64,000 nucleotides of DNA from Paludisphaera rhizosphaerae. GTDB lineage: Bacteria > Planctomycetota > Planctomycetia > Isosphaerales > Isosphaeraceae. A model generated the notes under the pieces. It worked only from the letters and a program-made list of their open reading frames with translations, had not been told where the DNA came from and made no database searches. The stretch spans positions 248,001 through 312,000 of the forward strand of contig NZ_JAALCR010000002.1 in NCBI RefSeq assembly GCF_011065895.1. Reading direction: 5' to 3'. Both the position numbers and the translations under genes were made by a program. Below are positions 16,865 to 25,215 of the stretch, piece by piece; within the stretch, counting starts at the first letter, position 1; every line of letters begins with the position of its first letter.

Positions 16865-19201
16865 TCACTTCGGCGGCTGCGGCGCGACGACCTTCACGGT
16901 CAACGGCGACGGTGGGAATGCGTAGTCTTTCTTATCGATCTGGAAAGCGGCCAGAACCTTGGCGGCAGCGTCCGCTGGTTTGGCCCCGGCCTCGGCGACG
17001 AGCTTGACGATGAAATCCGTCGCCTCCGGCGCGACCGTCGCCGGTTCCGCCTTGATCCCCGCCGGGAGGCCGTCGACCTTCACCACGACGGGGTCCCTGA
17101 ACGACCCTTTGCGGACGACCTTCCCCTTGAGTTCAACCGTAGCGCCAGCAGGGGCCTCGACGACGGGTTTCTCCAGGTTGAGTTCGACGGGGCGAACGAC
17201 GTTCAACGCAACAACGGGAGCGGCGATCGTCCGCTCGCCTGGGGCGAACTTTCCCTTGGACTGAAAGCCAAGCGTGCTCAGGCCAAGCGGAGCCTCCGCC
17301 GCGACGACTACTGAGATCGTCGCTTGATCGGCCTTTTCCGGAACCTTCACGGCAGCGACCGTCATCCCCGCGGGGAGCGGGAGGGCGGTGACGTCCATCG
17401 CGGCATCAGCGCCGGTGGTCCGGGCGATCTTCACTGGGATCGTCGCCGGTTGGCCGTGGACGGCCTCGATGGGGCCGGCCGGCGCATCGATCGTGACGAG
17501 GCTGGGCGCGGCGGGGGCCGTCGCCAGGGCGTCGAGTTCCAGGACGTTCGTCGCCAGGTATTCCTGCTGGGCGAAAATCTCGCGGCGGGTCGCCGCTCGT
17601 CGCATCGGCCCGCTCGGCCCCTGAGCCTCGCCCACGATCTTGAGATCGGCCACGGCGAACGAGGCGTCGGGCGCGGCCGAGAGTGAAAGCTTCCCACTCA
17701 CCTGCCCGGCCGCCACGTTTCCCGGCCGGAAGGTCAATCCGGCGGGCGGGTCGAGAACGGTCAGCGTAACCGGGCCGCTGAACCCTTCCTGGCGACTCAG
17801 AGTGACGCTGACAACCGCTGATCCCCCGCGCGGGACGTTGACGTCCGAGGCGTCGAGCACCAGGTCGAACGAGGGAAGTGCCGGCTCGACGACGATCCTG
17901 TAGGGGAAGCCGACACCGCCGCGTTTCTCCAGGTCCCGCAGGACCAGCGTCAACTCGTGAACGTCGGGAGGAACGGTCGCCGTGACCTGCGGGTCGAGAT
18001 CGACGATCTTGGCCTGAGCGCCGTTACGCATCGGCCCGGGCGTGGTCTGGTCGTCGACCGTGGCCACGACGCCGCCGTCCGGCTTGAGCACCTGCAGAAC
18101 TGCGTCCAGCGACGAGCCAAGCCGCAATGCGTCGACGTGAATCTTGAGCTTCGCCCCCGGCGACGTCGCGACGATGAAACGGTCCTCGTCCCCCGGCGTA
18201 TCGATCCGACCGTTGAGAACCACCGGGGCCGCGACGCGGATCGGGGCTGCGTCCGGGGAGACCGGTTCGCGGAGTTCCGGAAGGTCGGAGACGGTCAGAG
18301 ATCGGAGCGACTCGACATCGAGGCCGTCGACCGTGAGTCGGGGCCAGTGCGAGAATGTGTGAGCAAGCGGAGCAAGTCGAGCAACCGCCGGGTGAAGCTC
18401 GGGGAAGGTCCCGCCTCGAAGTTCAAGGCCCACCGTTTCCCCGTTGCGGCCGCCCAGGGGAAACACCTCCTCGGCAACCGGAACCTCGCCGATCACCAGC
18501 CGATAGACCGGTCGGCCGCCCCCGGCGTATCGCGAGTCGGAAATCTCGACGATGTAGTCCCCGTCCTCGGGCAGTTCGGCTATGAGACGGGCGTCGGTAA
18601 GGAGGCCCGGGGTGTCGTCGGCCGCCGCGACGAATCGACGGGTCGGGGTCGCCTGCGAAAGACGTATCGAAGGGTCCACGCCTGACCCGATCCGCGCGCA
18701 CTGGCCGTCGACGACGATCCGCTTCCCCTTCTTCCCAGCGAAGCGATAGAAATCGACGTCATTCCCGGCGACACGGCCCTCGACGACGGCCGGGGTGGCC
18801 GCGATCGCCTGGGCGTTCTCAAAGCGGTTGTTCTCCTCGACCTCGGCGACCTGAGGGAGCTGGCCGACCGAGAAGAGCAAGGGATTGGAGATCCCGTCGT
18901 CGGTCTGCACGCGAATCGGGTAAGAGCCGACGGCGACTGTGGCCGGGGCCGACAGGCGGAAGGCCCAGGCCTCGGGCTTGCTCCGTTCCGGAGGCAGCGG
19001 TTCCACCTGGAACGCAAAGGGAGCAACCAGCCGAGGGTTGGGACCCAGATTCGCCCCTGAGAGCGTGACCTCAACGGCTTCGCCGCGTTTGATACCCAGC
19101 GGGGCTGCGTCCGTGAGTTTCGGCGGATCGGCGGCCCTAACGGCGGTCGAGGCGGCGAGAACGACCATCGCCGCAAGCCCCAAGCGACCTGGTCGCATCA
19201 T
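16865..19201 (-). CDS. Large secreted protein with pre-peptidase (PPC)-type and Ig-like beta domains
   Basis: The 778-residue product has a clean signal peptide (LGLAAMVVLAASTAVRAADPP). Most of it is beta-sandwich-like. An Ig-fold-type domain opens it (LTDAAPLGIKRGEAVEVTLSG); two PPC-like segments follow, VEENNRFENAQAI...VDFYRFAGKKGKRIVVD near residues 115-165 and DTPGDEDRFIVATSPGAKLKIHV near 335-365. Several further Ig-like repeats carry phrases such as LDPPAGLTFRP and GLPAGIKAEPATV. No protease domain is present. Start choice is MM at 19196-19201, because the upstream in-frame ATG gives an arginine-rich leader that would mask the signal. It precedes the cytochrome c-WD40 gene, a pairing common in planctomycetes. 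The function is unknown. Confidence 0.82.
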   Translation of the reverse strand: MMRPGRLGLAAMVVLAASTAVRAADPPKLTDAAPLGIKRGEAVEVTLSGANLGPNPRLVAPFAFQVEPLPPERSKPEAWAFRLSAPATVAVGSYPIRVQTDDGISNPLLFSVGQLPQVAEVEENNRFENAQAIAATPAVVEGRVAGNDVDFYRFAGKKGKRIVVDGQCARIGSGVDPSIRLSQATPTRRFVAAADDTPGLLTDARLIAELPEDGDYIVEISDSRYAGGGRPVYRLVIGEVPVAEEVFPLGGRNGETVGLELRGGTFPELHPAVARLAPLAHTFSHWPRLTVDGLDVESLRSLTVSDLPELREPVSPDAAPIRVAAPVVLNGRIDTPGDEDRFIVATSPGAKLKIHVDALRLGSSLDAVLQVLKPDGGVVATVDDQTTPGPMRNGAQAKIVDLDPQVTATVPPDVHELTLVLRDLEKRGGVGFPYRIVVEPALPSFDLVLDASDVNVPRGGSAVVSVTLSRQEGFSGPVTLTVLDPPAGLTFRPGNVAAGQVSGKLSLSAAPDASFAVADLKIVGEAQGPSGPMRRAATRREIFAQQEYLATNVLELDALATAPAAPSLVTIDAPAGPIEAVHGQPATIPVKIARTTGADAAMDVTALPLPAGMTVAAVKVPEKADQATISVVVAAEAPLGLSTLGFQSKGKFAPGERTIAAPVVALNVVRPVELNLEKPVVEAPAGATVELKGKVVRKGSFRDPVVVKVDGLPAGIKAEPATVAPEATDFIVKLVAEAGAKPADAAAKVLAAFQIDKKDYAFPPSPLTVKVVAPQPPK

Positions 19202-19369
19202 GGTTCCAGCTCCGTGCAGTGGTTGCTTCTCGCCCGTTACGGCCGGCGAGGTGGGACGCCGCGGTGGGAGCCGTCGTCGTGGAGAAGTCTCCAACGTCGG
19301 TTTAACCTCGCACGCCGGAGGCTGTTTGTCAATGATCGCGCAAGAGGTCCTGGGAGGTATCGCACGCGC

Positions 19370-19594
19370 TCAAGGGGGGTCGTAACCGCCGGGGCTCCAG
19401 GGGTGGCATCGACTGAGACGCCGGACGCCTCTGGTGAAGCCGACGATGAGCCCATACTTGCGCAGGGACTCAATCATGTAGTTGCTGCAACTGGGGTGGA
19501 AGCGGCAGACGTTTCCGAACAGGGGGCTGAGCGTCTTCTGGTAGACGCGGATGAGGCCGACGAGCAGGGCTACTAGAGGACGAGAGAGGCTCAT
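19370..19594 (-). CDS. yidD: Membrane protein insertion efficiency factor YidD
   Basis: The 74-residue protein has an N-terminal amphipathic/hydrophobic helix followed by the family signature CRFHPSCSNYMIE and a C-terminal RCHPWSPGGYDPP. YidD helps Sec/YidC-dependent insertion of membrane proteins at the inner membrane. Its ATG overlaps the rnpA stop as ATGA (19591-19594), which points to translational coupling and is the usual arrangement. yidC itself is not in the window. Confidence 0.95.
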   Translation of the reverse strand: MSLSRPLVALLVGLIRVYQKTLSPLFGNVCRFHPSCSNYMIESLRKYGLIVGFTRGVRRLSRCHPWSPGGYDPP

Positions 19595-19977
19595 GGCGAG
19601 GGCTTCGGCTCGCGCCTTGGCGCGCGGAGGCGGCGGGCGGCGTCGCGAGCAAGAGTCGCCAATGAGGAGCGGACCGCCTCAAATTCGGCCTGTGGAGCAC
19701 GGGGAAGGACGACGAGGTCCACGCCGGGCGGCAGATCGGCTTTCGACAGCCGGAAAGCTTCGCGGATCAGTCGCTTGATCCGGTTTCGCGCCGAGGCCTT
19801 TCGCACCCGCTTGCGCGAGACCGAGATGCCGAGCCGGGCGTGCTCCAGACCGTTCTCCACGCCGTAGACGATCAGGACGGCGTCGGAGACCGAGCGCTTG
19901 CGGTCGAACGCCCGACGGAAGTCGGCGGGGTCCTTGATGCGTTCGTGGGGGCGGAAAGTCTGGTCGGGAGTCGTCAC
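19591..19977 (-). CDS. rnpA: Ribonuclease P protein component
   Basis: RnpA is the protein cofactor of RNase P, which trims the 5' ends of tRNAs. The 128-residue product shows the family core: RIKDPADFRRAF near the N-terminus, ARLGISVSRKRVRKASARNRIKR containing the RNR signature at residues about 62-72, and a basic C-terminal extension. The start is GTG 19975-19977, overlapping the stop of the upstream 86-residue membrane protein as GTGA. rpmH, which normally sits directly upstream, is absent from this position; its place is taken by the small membrane gene and a chaperone cluster. Confidence 0.92.
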   Translation of the reverse strand: MTTPDQTFRPHERIKDPADFRRAFDRKRSVSDAVLIVYGVENGLEHARLGISVSRKRVRKASARNRIKRLIREAFRLSKADLPPGVDLVVLPRAPQAEFEAVRSSLATLARDAARRLRAPRREPKPSP

Positions 19978-20234
19978 TCGGGGCTTCCCTGATTCGATTC
20001 GGCTTCAGACGGAGAATGGTCGGTGAGTGCGCCGCCTCGGACGGTACCGAGTCGGGCGCGGATCAGGTCGGCTCGCCGCCGAAGATGCCAGACGCCGAGG
20101 ACCGCGATCGCGACGACCGAAGCGAGCACCACCCACAACAAGCCGCCGACCGCCCGTTTCAGACGGCCGCGGGCCTCCGGATGTTCGTGGAGGATTCGGG
20201 CAAGCCGGGACTCAGGAGGTCGATCGGGAGTCAT
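19974..20234 (-). CDS. Small single-pass membrane protein upstream of rnpA
   Basis: The 86-residue product has a basic/acidic N-terminus (residues 1-27), one strong hydrophobic helix (GGLLWVVLASVVAIAVLGVWHL, about residues 30-51), an RRR stop-transfer and a polar tail. No family was recognised. Its stop overlaps the rnpA GTG start by four bases, so it is probably translationally coupled to rnpA, which supports it being real. The MerR gene lies 18 bases upstream on the same strand. The function is unknown. Confidence 0.7.
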   Translation of the reverse strand: MTPDRPPESRLARILHEHPEARGRLKRAVGGLLWVVLASVVAIAVLGVWHLRRRADLIRARLGTVRGGALTDHSPSEAESNQGSPE

Positions 20235-20252
20235 GCTCGGCCTGCAGAGGGA

Positions 20253-20561
20253 TTAAGAAGGTCGGTCGCGGGCGTCCAGGATGTCGCGAAGATCATCGGC
20301 CATTCGCGACAGATGGTCGTGCAGATGAGTCATTCGGTCGCGGAGTCGAAGGATGACCTCCACCCCGGCCAGATTCACGCCAAGGTCGCGCTGGTAGCTG
20401 ACGATCGACCAGATTCGGCGCACCTGAGAGGGTTCATAGCCCTGGACCTCGCCCGAACGCACGCAGTGCACGAGGCCCAGTTCTTCATAACGGATCAGAA
20501 CCTGCGGTGAGATCGACAGGCCCTGGGCGACGGTTTCGCGAGGGATGATCGGTTCGTTCAT
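20253..20561 (-). CDS. HspR-like MerR-family regulator
   Basis: The 102-residue protein has the MerR helix-turn-helix pattern SPQVLIRYEELGLVHCVRSGEVQGYEPSQVRRI, followed by DLGVNLAGVEVILRLRDRM, a segment typical of HspR heat-shock repressors and of CbpM chaperone modulators. A short leucine-heptad coiled coil ends it. It lies 51 bases downstream of a dnaJ/cbpA-type gene, the classic HspR or CbpM context, so it probably represses or modulates that chaperone. A textbook HAIR inverted repeat was looked for before dnaJ and not found, so the operator is unknown. Confidence 0.85.
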   Translation of the reverse strand: MNEPIIPRETVAQGLSISPQVLIRYEELGLVHCVRSGEVQGYEPSQVRRIWSIVSYQRDLGVNLAGVEVILRLRDRMTHLHDHLSRMADDLRDILDARDRPS

Positions 20562-20612
20562 GGCCGGCTCGCAATCCTGGGCTGAGGAGCGCTCATTCCC
20601 TGAGGGCGACGG

Positions 20613-21581
20613 TCACCACAACCCGGCCCGCGGGCTCTGTTTGTTGAGGTCGGCGAATTGCTCGATGAGACGCTTGCTCTCGTCGTCCACGCCTTTTGGG
20701 ACGACGATTTTCACGACGACGAACAGGTCGCCGTCCGGCTTGCCGGCGGAGCCTGGCACGCCCTGCCCCTTGAGCCGAAGCTTCTGGCCGCTCGAGGTTC
20801 CGGCGGGGATCGGCACCGGCTTCATGCCGTCGAGCGTGGGAACGTCGACCTTGGCGCCCAGGACGGCCTCGGCGACGGTCAGAGGCACCTCGACGAGGAG
20901 ATTGCGATCCTCGCGCTTGAAGTACGAATGCGGCTCGACGGAGACGATGATCGTCATGTCGCCGGCCGGAGCCCCCTTGGGGCCTGGCTCGCCCTGTCCC
21001 TTGAGGCGGAGCTTCGCCCCCTCGTCGACGCCGGGCGGGATCTTGACGGTAAGTGTCTCGCTCTTGCCGTCGCTGCGTTGAACCTGGATCGAGGTCTGAC
21101 CGCCGCGAACGGCCGTGAGGAACGGGATCGTCAGGTGGGCCTCGACGTCGCGGCCGGCCTGAGGACGGGCTGCCTTTCCCCCTGCCCCGGCGCGCATCCG
21201 GCCGAAGAGGTCTTCAAACAACCCTCCTCCACCGCCGCCTCCGCCCCCCTGGGCGTAGGAGCCGATGAGGTCGCTGAAGTCGAACGTCTCTTCGCCCTGT
21301 CCGCCGAACCGCGAAGCCCATTCCGAAGCGCCCGCGCGAGGGCCGGCGCCCATGCCTTCAAAGCCGGCGGCGCCGTAGCGGTCGTACATCGCCCGTTTTT
21401 CCTGGTCGGAAAGGACGTCGTACGCTTGCTGGACTTCCTTGAAGCTCTTCTCGGCGGACTTGTCCCCCGGGTTTACGTCCGGGTGATACTTCCGGGCCAG
21501 CTTGCGGTAGGACTTCTTGATGGCGTCGGGATTCGCATCCCGCGGCACATCGAGGACCTCGTAGTAATCACGATCAGGCAT
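20613..21581 (-). CDS. DnaJ/CbpA-type co-chaperone
   Basis: The 322-residue protein has an N-terminal J domain with the HPD motif at residues 33-35, which stimulates DnaK ATPase. A Gly-rich linker follows (about residues 65-130, with a run of glycines near 113), then the two-part DnaJ C-terminal substrate domain ([16 protein letters not shown] and [21 protein letters not shown]). The zinc-finger CxxCxGxG repeats of DnaJ proper are absent, which places it with CbpA/DnaJ type II. The neighbouring HspR-like MerR gene is expected to control it or bind it. No dnaK or grpE lies in the window. Confidence 0.93.
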   Translation of the reverse strand: MPDRDYYEVLDVPRDANPDAIKKSYRKLARKYHPDVNPGDKSAEKSFKEVQQAYDVLSDQEKRAMYDRYGAAGFEGMGAGPRAGASEWASRFGGQGEETFDFSDLIGSYAQGGGGGGGGGLFEDLFGRMRAGAGGKAARPQAGRDVEAHLTIPFLTAVRGGQTSIQVQRSDGKSETLTVKIPPGVDEGAKLRLKGQGEPGPKGAPAGDMTIIVSVEPHSYFKREDRNLLVEVPLTVAEAVLGAKVDVPTLDGMKPVPIPAGTSSGQKLRLKGQGVPGSAGKPDGDLFVVVKIVVPKGVDDESKRLIEQFADLNKQSPRAGLW

Positions 21582-21663
21582 AACGGCTTACGATCCACTT
21601 GGCCCTGATGATCGACCCGCTCCATTCTAGTTCGCCGCGGCGGTGATTCCAAGCGAAGCCGCG

Positions 21664-22071
21664 TCAACTCAGGTTGCGCGGGCCGAACGCCGACGGGAGG
21701 AGCTTGTCGAGGGTCGTCCTGATTTCGTCCGGACCGTCGCAGCGGCAGACGACCTCGCAGCTCGGGCCGAACTCGTTGAGCACCTGGCGGCAGGCGCCGC
21801 AGGGTGCTGTCGGCGTCGTCGTCGGCGTGTAAATCAGCACGGCGCGGATCTCGGGACGTTCGCCCGAACCGACCAGACGAAACACAGCGTTCCGTTCGGC
21901 GCAGATCGTGAGACCGTACGAGGCGTTCTCGACGTTGCAGCCCGCGACGATCGCGCCGGACTCAGTGAGGACGGCCGCTCCGACGCGGAACTTGCTGTAA
22001 GGGCAATAGGCTCTGGCGGCCGCTTCCTTCGCAGCCGCCAGCAGCCGGTCGATCTCGTCGTCGGAGATCAT
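21664..22071 (-). CDS. cdd: Cytidine deaminase
   Basis: Cdd converts cytidine and deoxycytidine to uridines in pyrimidine salvage. The 135-residue protein has the zinc-site motifs CAERNAV (C57, catalytic E59) and PCGACRQ (C91, C94), and the N-terminal YCPYSKFRVGAAV and CNVENASYG substrate-binding blocks, as in the small tetrameric Cdd class. It starts 12 bases after the sulfite reductase stop, so it is likely in the same transcript. The rest of the nucleoside salvage enzymes are about 36 kb away at 57502-61815. Confidence 0.96.
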   Translation of the reverse strand: MISDDEIDRLLAAAKEAAARAYCPYSKFRVGAAVLTESGAIVAGCNVENASYGLTICAERNAVFRLVGSGERPEIRAVLIYTPTTTPTAPCGACRQVLNEFGPSCEVVCRCDGPDEIRTTLDKLLPSAFGPRNLS

Positions 22072-22083
22072 TGTGGAGCCTCG

Positions 22084-23859
22084 TCAGTGACTGGCGGTCG
22101 CGGTTGCTTCCGCTTCGGCCGCGACGCCCACTCGGTGGCAGAAGTCGCCGAACCCCTCGCCGTCCAGCCGTTCCACCTTGAAGCGGGCGAAGATCGGGGC
22201 GAGTTCCGTGACGATCTGGTCGTGGGGAACGTAATCCTTGTATTCGACGTTCAGCCGGTCGCCCGTCGTCCGGCCGCCGAGGAAGACGGTGTACGTGCCG
22301 GGACCGGGAAGACCGTCGGGGCCGAGCTTCGCCGACCGGCCGACGAGGCCGATGTCCGCGTTGTAGGGCCTGGCACAGCCGTTCGGGCAGCCCGTCATGC
22401 GGACCGTGAAGCGCTCGTCCTCAAGACCCTGGCGAGACAGTTCAGCCTCGATCATGTCGATGACGGAGGGGAGCGCCCGCTCGGCGTCAGTCACGGCCAG
22501 GCCGCAGGTGGGGAGCGCCGGGCAGGCCATGGACCAGCGACGGACCGTGGAGACGCGCTGGACGTCGGCAATGCCGTATTCTTCAAGCCAGGCGTTGATC
22601 TCGTTCTTCCAGGCGGGCTCCAGATCCATCAGCAGAACCTTCTGCTGGCAGGTGAGCCGGCCGGGAGTGCCGTACTTCTCGAAGAAGGCCTTCAGGCCGC
22701 TGGCCAGCCGAAGGTTCCCTTCATCCTTGATTCGGCCATTCTGAACGGGGATGCCCAGGAAGAGCTTGCCGTCGCCCTGTTCGTGCCAGCCCATGTGATC
22801 GTCGACGTCGGTGACGTGGACGTCGCGGGGGTCCTCAAGCTTCCGGCCCAGGTATTCCTCAACCTTGGCTCGGAATGCGGGCATACCCCAGTCGGCGACA
22901 AGGTACTTGATTCGGGCCCGCTTACGATCGGTGCGGTCGCCGAAGTCTCGGAAAACGCGGACGACGGCCTCGCCGACCTCGCGGACGTCCTTCCGAGGGA
23001 TGTAGCCCATCTCCAGGGCGAGGAACGGGAAGGTCTTCGATGCGCTGGGGGAAGTCCCCAGGCCGCCCCCGACGAGCACGTTGTAGCCGACGATCTTTTC
23101 GCCTTCGACGACGGCCAGGAAGCCCAGGTCGTTGGCGTAGACGTCGGTGCAATTGTCGTCAGGGAAAGCGAAGGCCGTCTTGAACTTACGAGGGAGGTAC
23201 GTCTTGCCCAGAATCGGCTCGACGGCGTCGTCTCCGGGCTGCTTGACGAGCGGCGATCCAGCCGGGGGCAGGCTCTCGATCTTCTCGCCGTCCATCCAGA
23301 TGTCCCAGTACGTGGTCGCCCGAGGCGCCACGTGAGACGCCCAGAGCTGGGCGTCCTCGTTGATCTGCTCGTGCTTGCGATCCTTGATCGGCGCGGGGCA
23401 AGCCAGGACGTTCCGCTCGACGTCGCCGCAGGCCGCGAGCGTGCAGAGGAGATTCTCGTTGAGGTGGCGGATCACCACCGCGATGTCCTGCTTCAGGACG
23501 CCGTGGAACTGAAACTCCTGCCGGGTCGTGATTCGGAGCGAGCCGTTCCCGACGAGCCGGCGGATCTCGTCGCAGACGAGATACTGGTGGGCCGTCATCC
23601 GACCGCCGACCATCCGGACCCGGATCATCACCGAGTAGGCGTATTCCTTCTTTTCCCGCTTCAGCCGCGGCCTTTGATCCCGGTCGTCCTGCATGTACGA
23701 GCCGTGGAACTTGAGGATCTGGCCGGCGTCGTCGGAGAACGACGGCTGATCGTTGTGGATCTCTTCGGCCAGAATCTGCTTGAGGTATCCGCTCGCCGCC
23801 TTCAGCCCCTCATTCTTGGAGAGTTTGGGCTTCTGGCTTCCTCCGTTCGCCTCGGACAT
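22084..23859 (-). CDS. Assimilatory sulfite reductase, sirohaem subunit
   Basis: This enzyme reduces sulfite to sulfide with six electrons through a coupled sirohaem and 4Fe-4S centre. The 591-residue product shows the duplicated ferredoxin-like/sirohaem architecture. The cluster cysteines are C446 and C452 (ACPALPTCGLA) and C491 and C495 (TGCPNGCARP), and the substrate-site arginines lie in RITTRQEFQFHG (about 109-120). The frame is open to 23925, but ATG 23857-23859 has an AAGGGG site and fits the family. No CysJ flavoprotein or APS/PAPS reductase is nearby, so whether it uses NADPH-CysJ or ferredoxin cannot be set here. Confidence 0.94.
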   Translation of the reverse strand: MSEANGGSQKPKLSKNEGLKAASGYLKQILAEEIHNDQPSFSDDAGQILKFHGSYMQDDRDQRPRLKREKKEYAYSVMIRVRMVGGRMTAHQYLVCDEIRRLVGNGSLRITTRQEFQFHGVLKQDIAVVIRHLNENLLCTLAACGDVERNVLACPAPIKDRKHEQINEDAQLWASHVAPRATTYWDIWMDGEKIESLPPAGSPLVKQPGDDAVEPILGKTYLPRKFKTAFAFPDDNCTDVYANDLGFLAVVEGEKIVGYNVLVGGGLGTSPSASKTFPFLALEMGYIPRKDVREVGEAVVRVFRDFGDRTDRKRARIKYLVADWGMPAFRAKVEEYLGRKLEDPRDVHVTDVDDHMGWHEQGDGKLFLGIPVQNGRIKDEGNLRLASGLKAFFEKYGTPGRLTCQQKVLLMDLEPAWKNEINAWLEEYGIADVQRVSTVRRWSMACPALPTCGLAVTDAERALPSVIDMIEAELSRQGLEDERFTVRMTGCPNGCARPYNADIGLVGRSAKLGPDGLPGPGTYTVFLGGRTTGDRLNVEYKDYVPHDQIVTELAPIFARFKVERLDGEGFGDFCHRVGVAAEAEATATASH

Positions 23860-23975
23860 GATCACACCCCTTCGAAGAGCTTCGCTTGAATCTTCACCAT
23901 TATAGCGAACATGGTCGTGTTTCAAATGGACGCGCGAGATCCCGTGAGGACTGAGGATCTGTCATCGCGTCGAGA

Positions 23976-25112
23976 TCACTTGGGCGTCTCGGCGGCCGGG
24001 GGCGTCGCCGGCGGGTTCTCGACCGGCTTCGTCGTGGGGGCCGGGGTGGGAGCGGGAGCGCTGGCCGCGGCATTGGCTGCTTCCATGCGCTTCTGCTGGG
24101 CCTGAGCCTCGATCATTCGGCTGAGGCCCTGGAGGATCATTTCGGTGTTGTCATCGACGGTGGCGTCGGGGGGGGCCTGGAAAGCGAAGTCCGCGTCGCT
24201 CAGGGACGGATCGAACTTCACGTCGGAGTAGACGAGGACCAGGTCGCTCGGCTCCGGTTTCTCCTGCTTGTCCGAGGCGCTCTTCGTGGTGATCCGCTTG
24301 CCGTCGAGCGTGGTGGTCCGTTTGTCGATGAGCATCGTCTCCGGACGACCTTGCAGCTCAAGCTTGTAGGGCCAGCCGTTTTCCTTGTCGAAGGTCAGGG
24401 TCGCCAGGCTGGGAACGTAGGACGGGAGCAGGCCGACCTGCGGCACGGGACGACCTTCGGGGACGGCGAGCCCCGCGCGATCACGCCAGGCGCCCCTGGC
24501 GATCCATACTGGACGTCCGTCGAGATCCCCTTCCTCAATCTGGTCGAAGCGGACCGCGCTGCGAACGCCCGAGAGCAGCATTTCGGGGCCCGTAAAGCCG
24601 AGGCTGGAAAGGATCTGCTCCCGGACCTGCTTGTCGACCTCCGGCGCCTGAAGCCGTTCGAGGACTGGCTTGACGCTCAACTTGCTGTACGACGGGGAGT
24701 CGAGAAGCTTCTGGAAGTTCCAGAGGACGTCGCCGTTGGAAACTTGCAGGATCGTCCCGGTCGACCCAGGCAGGCCGGCGACGTCGAGCCGGAGTAAGAC
24801 CCGCGACCCCGGCGCCTTGAGATATCGTCCCTTCACCTGGAACGACTGGCCCATCATCTTCACACTCTGGGCGAGCGTGGCCGAGACCGTCTTGACGGCG
24901 GCGACCTTGGGGATCGCCGCATCGATCAGTTTCTCGGCCTCCGTCGGCGGCTCCTCGGCGGGAGCGGCCGGCTTCGCGCCGAGGGCGCCCGCGGGGGGGG
25001 CCTGCGCCGGCTGGCTCGGGGCCGGAGTTTGGGCGAAAGTCGAGCCGGTCGCCAGGGCGGTGACGAGAGCCGCGGCGAGCGTGATCCGGGAGGCGTTCCG
25101 GTGGATGCGCAT
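23976..25112 (-). CDS. Secreted LolA-like protein, tandem paralog 1
   Basis: The 378-residue product has a signal peptide (ITLAAALVTALATGSTFAQ) and a Pro/Ala-rich linker. A domain of about 270 residues opens with AIPKVAAVKTVSATLAQSVKMMGQSFQVKGRYLKAPGSR and looks like a lipoprotein-carrier (LolA/LolB-type) beta sheet; the assignment is tentative. The C-terminus is again Ala/Pro-rich (AAASAPAPTPAPTTKPVENPP). It is clearly homologous along its length to the next gene upstream (25216-26337). Both are on the minus strand with a 103-base gap and similar upstream flanks, so they arose by tandem duplication. The role is unknown; a periplasmic lipid or cell-surface function is inference. Confidence 0.75.
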   Translation of the reverse strand: MRIHRNASRITLAAALVTALATGSTFAQTPAPSQPAQAPPAGALGAKPAAPAEEPPTEAEKLIDAAIPKVAAVKTVSATLAQSVKMMGQSFQVKGRYLKAPGSRVLLRLDVAGLPGSTGTILQVSNGDVLWNFQKLLDSPSYSKLSVKPVLERLQAPEVDKQVREQILSSLGFTGPEMLLSGVRSAVRFDQIEEGDLDGRPVWIARGAWRDRAGLAVPEGRPVPQVGLLPSYVPSLATLTFDKENGWPYKLELQGRPETMLIDKRTTTLDGKRITTKSASDKQEKPEPSDLVLVYSDVKFDPSLSDADFAFQAPPDATVDDNTEMILQGLSRMIEAQAQQKRMEAANAAASAPAPTPAPTTKPVENPPATPPAAETPK

Positions 25113-25172
25113 GGTCGAGCTTTGGGTCGTTACTTAAGGTACGGGACGGATTCCCGATCATAGCCCCGGGCC

Positions 25173-25204
25173 TGGCGAGGACGCAAGGTGGCGAGGACGC
25201 AAGG
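25173..25204. repeat. Two tandem copies of a 16-base unit
   Basis: The unit TGGCGAGGACGCAAGG occurs twice head to tail (25173-25188 and 25189-25204) just upstream of paralog 1. A shorter related stretch, GGAGACGCAAG, lies near 26401-26411 upstream of paralog 2, consistent with the flank being part of the duplicated block. Confidence 0.8.
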
Positions 25205-25215
25205 CCCGCCCAGGA

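Noticed and set aside
21643-23889. 748-residue plus-strand frame over cdd and sulfite reductase
   Set aside because: It is a shadow of two well-supported enzymes.
25173-25204. Possible CRISPR-like repeat
   Set aside because: There are only two directly adjacent 16-base units with no spacers, so it is a simple tandem repeat.
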